A DNA stretch of 64,000 nt from contig CADCEF010000019.1 in assembly GCA_902800365.1 (NCBI GenBank), positions 1-64,000 of the forward strand. Reading direction: 5' to 3'. Each line of letters opens with the position of its first letter. The stretch's first letter is position 1. The stretch is from an uncultured Prevotella sp. Its GTDB lineage: Bacteria; Bacteroidota; Bacteroidia; Bacteroidales; Bacteroidaceae. The notes beneath the pieces were generated by a model that saw only the letters and a program-made list of their open reading frames with translations, searched no databases and was not told the DNA's origin. The position numbers were made by a program, and so were the translations under genes. This document shows positions 62,691-64,000 of the stretch, in pieces.

Positions 62691-64000
62691 TTCGTTCTCT
62701 GTTTATTGGTCTGACACTATCAGTGCGCAGGCTGTCGCGCGGAGCTGTAAGCGATGTCCGCGGTGCCATTGTAGGTCGTGGTTCGTTCTTCCAGAAGGTA
62801 AGAATATCGAGCAGACTATTGAGTTTGCGGCGCCATACGAAACCTATTCCGTATTCGCCGGTATATCCCTCTAGCCAGTCGTAAACGTTCTGATTATAGA
62901 ATACCTTAAGGTTCTTTGTAGCATCCTGATTCAGTCGGTACTCCATTGTAACATTATCGAAGAACGATTGGTTATTTCCCATTGCATCACTGGCACCCGA
63001 CGATACTTTTCCACCAAGTTCTATCTTCAGTCGGTTATTAAAGAATCGCTTAGCAAACTTAAACGAGTAGTCGGTACGCTGAGCGCCTGTGGCATCGGTA
63101 GAATTGTCGATACCCAGACTAACATCGAGAGTCTTCAGTGCCGAGCCTGCGATACTATTTATCTCACTCTGCAGGAACGAGCTCAGTGCATTGTTCATAG
63201 AGAAGCTACCGGTATTGCCATCGGCCAGATACATACCCGTGGTAAGCATGGCTACGGCTATCTTTCCGCGCTCCTCCTTCGACATAGTTACCAACTCGCC
63301 ACTAATGGTCTGATCTTCAGGTGCATCGATAGTAAACTCAAGTCCCATATCGTTCAGAGTCTTAGTGATAATAACACCGCAGTCGAATGCTACCGAGCGT
63401 GTTGCGCCCGACTCTTCAGAAACATTTGCTTTCACTCGTTCTGTAGCTGTGATGTTCAGTTTAGGATTCATCGGATCGCCAGTAAACTCTACGTAGCTGC
63501 CTTCCTTAACAGTAAAGGTCTTAAGCGGAATTACAGGCAACGAGTACTTCATCTCACCGCTCGACAGTGTATAACGACCCGTAAGGTTAATACCATCCGA
63601 GTTATATTTCATTCTAAGGTCGCCGCCACCCATAATATCAACGTAGTTCGACTCGTCGGAGTTAAGGTTGCAGACGATGTGCGCACCTTGCGATACATTT
63701 ACATTAAGGTCGATATTAAGTCCCGTTGGCGTTGGCTGCGTAACAACAGTCTGCGTAGAATCGCTGAAATCAGTGAACTTAACCAGCTCATCCAGTCGGT
63801 TATCGGTAGACAGTGGCGAGTCGAGCAGCAGGTATTTCATATCAGTAGAACCGAGCACATCCAGTCGGCCGCGCATGTTAAGCCCATCAAGCGGTCCCTG
63901 CATACGAGCCAGGAAGTTTACGTATGCCTTACCCCACGCCAAGCTCTTAGCCTGCTGCTTAGAGTCGATAAGCAGGAAGTTGCGTGCACGCATTCTCATA
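62680..64000 (-). CDS. tamB: translocation/assembly module TamB, C-terminal part
   Basis: The last ~440 residues of TamB; the gene runs off the window and full-length family members exceed 1,400 residues. The visible part is the DUF490/TamB C-terminal region of repeating beta strands (MRGRLDVLGSTDMKYLLL, GEMKYSLPVIPLKTF, FTIDAPEDQTISGELV), ending with a basic tail. It forms a periplasm-spanning bridge with TamL, whose gene overlaps its 3' end by 11 nt. Confidence 0.88.
   Translation of the reverse strand, partial: MRMRARNFLLIDSKQQAKSLAWGKAYVNFLARMQGPLDGLNMRGRLDVLGSTDMKYLLLDSPLSTDNRLDELVKFTDFSDSTQTVVTQPTPTGLNIDLNVNVSQGAHIVCNLNSDESNYVDIMGGGDLRMKYNSDGINLTGRYTLSSGEMKYSLPVIPLKTFTVKEGSYVEFTGDPMNPKLNITATERVKANVSEESGATRSVAFDCGVIITKTLNDMGLEFTIDAPEDQTISGELVTMSKEERGKIAVAMLTTGMYLADGNTGSFSMNNALSSFLQSEINSIAGSALKTLDVSLGIDNSTDATGAQRTDYSFKFAKRFFNNRLKIELGGKVSSGASDAMGNNQSFFDNVTMEYRLNQDATKNLKVFYNQNVYDWLEGYTGEYGIGFVWRRKLNSLLDILTFWKNEPRPTMAPRTSLTAPRDSLRTDSVRPINRERNAK

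Overview
The window looks like a chromosomal segment of a Bacteroidales bacterium, most likely a Prevotellaceae member (Prevotella/Xylanibacter/Segatella type). The grounds are: promoters of the Bacteroidetes form TTTG-N19/20-TAnnTTTG in front of many genes; little sign of Shine-Dalgarno sequences; lineage-typical families (DUF4421, DUF1460, DUF4380, DUF4827, DUF3160, TamL); a Bacteroidetes-type serine palmitoyltransferase; and an arabinose operon containing a Nudix-type regulator. Species is not determined. No rRNA, phage, insertion sequence, CRISPR array or SusC/SusD pair is visible; this is ordinary, densely packed core chromosome.

Layout. 1-3.7 kb: a 5'-truncated acyl-ACP thioesterase, an alpha/beta-hydrolase lipoprotein, a metallo-beta-lactamase-fold hydrolase, an ElaA-like acetyltransferase and a YgjP-like metallopeptidase. 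3.8-4.0 kb: tRNA-Pro and tRNA-Cys. 4.0-6.6 kb: a 58-residue Cys-rich membrane protein and a lipid kinase, divergent from serine palmitoyltransferase (sphingolipid synthesis). 6.6-10 kb, minus strand: a YkvA-like protein, then the Gfo/Idh oxidoreductase-DUF4421-DUF1460 operon. 10-16.6 kb: membrane protein-hisB, an ABC-F ATPase, grpE-dnaJ-folC. 16.7-20.3 kb: a galactose operon (galM, sugar permease, galK). 20.4-29.6 kb: an arabinose operon (lipoprotein aldose epimerase, sodium/sugar symporter, Nudix regulator araR, araD, araA, araB, GH51 arabinofuranosidase). 29.6-33.7 kb: a CDF exporter with a thioesterase, and a GH3 glycosidase with a PA14 insert.

33.7-45.7 kb: a minus-strand run of FAD/Fe-S D-lactate dehydrogenase-like enzyme, type-B carboxylesterase, beta-barrel protein and metallophosphoesterase lipoprotein; a plus-strand operon of a small exported protein, a DUF3160 lipoprotein and a CapA-like protein; then a lactate permease. 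From 45.7 kb to the end nearly everything is on the minus strand: DUF4380, MFS transporter and type II pantothenate kinase, tRNA-Phe, the sppA-lpxK-punA-thiL operon, groES-groEL, glmM with a DUF4827 lipoprotein, nrnA with a nucleotidyltransferase, and the outer-membrane pair tamL and tamB (tamB runs off the window).

The genes combine plant-polysaccharide sugar use (arabinose, galactose, GH51, GH3), lactate metabolism, envelope biogenesis (sphingolipid, lipid A, peptidoglycan precursor, TAM) and protein folding. The most unusual non-coding structure is an array of four sites at an exact 22-bp period upstream of groES, next to iterated TGCCA motifs. Other points are an orphan FeoB-associated-type Cys-rich mini-protein too short for normal gene calling, an ABC-F ATPase with only one complete ATP site, a Nudix regulator with a broken catalytic box, a 107-nt lpxK/punA overlap, two long intergenic inverted-repeat elements, a shared promoter architecture for the two tRNA loci, and several promoters that leave almost no 5' leader.
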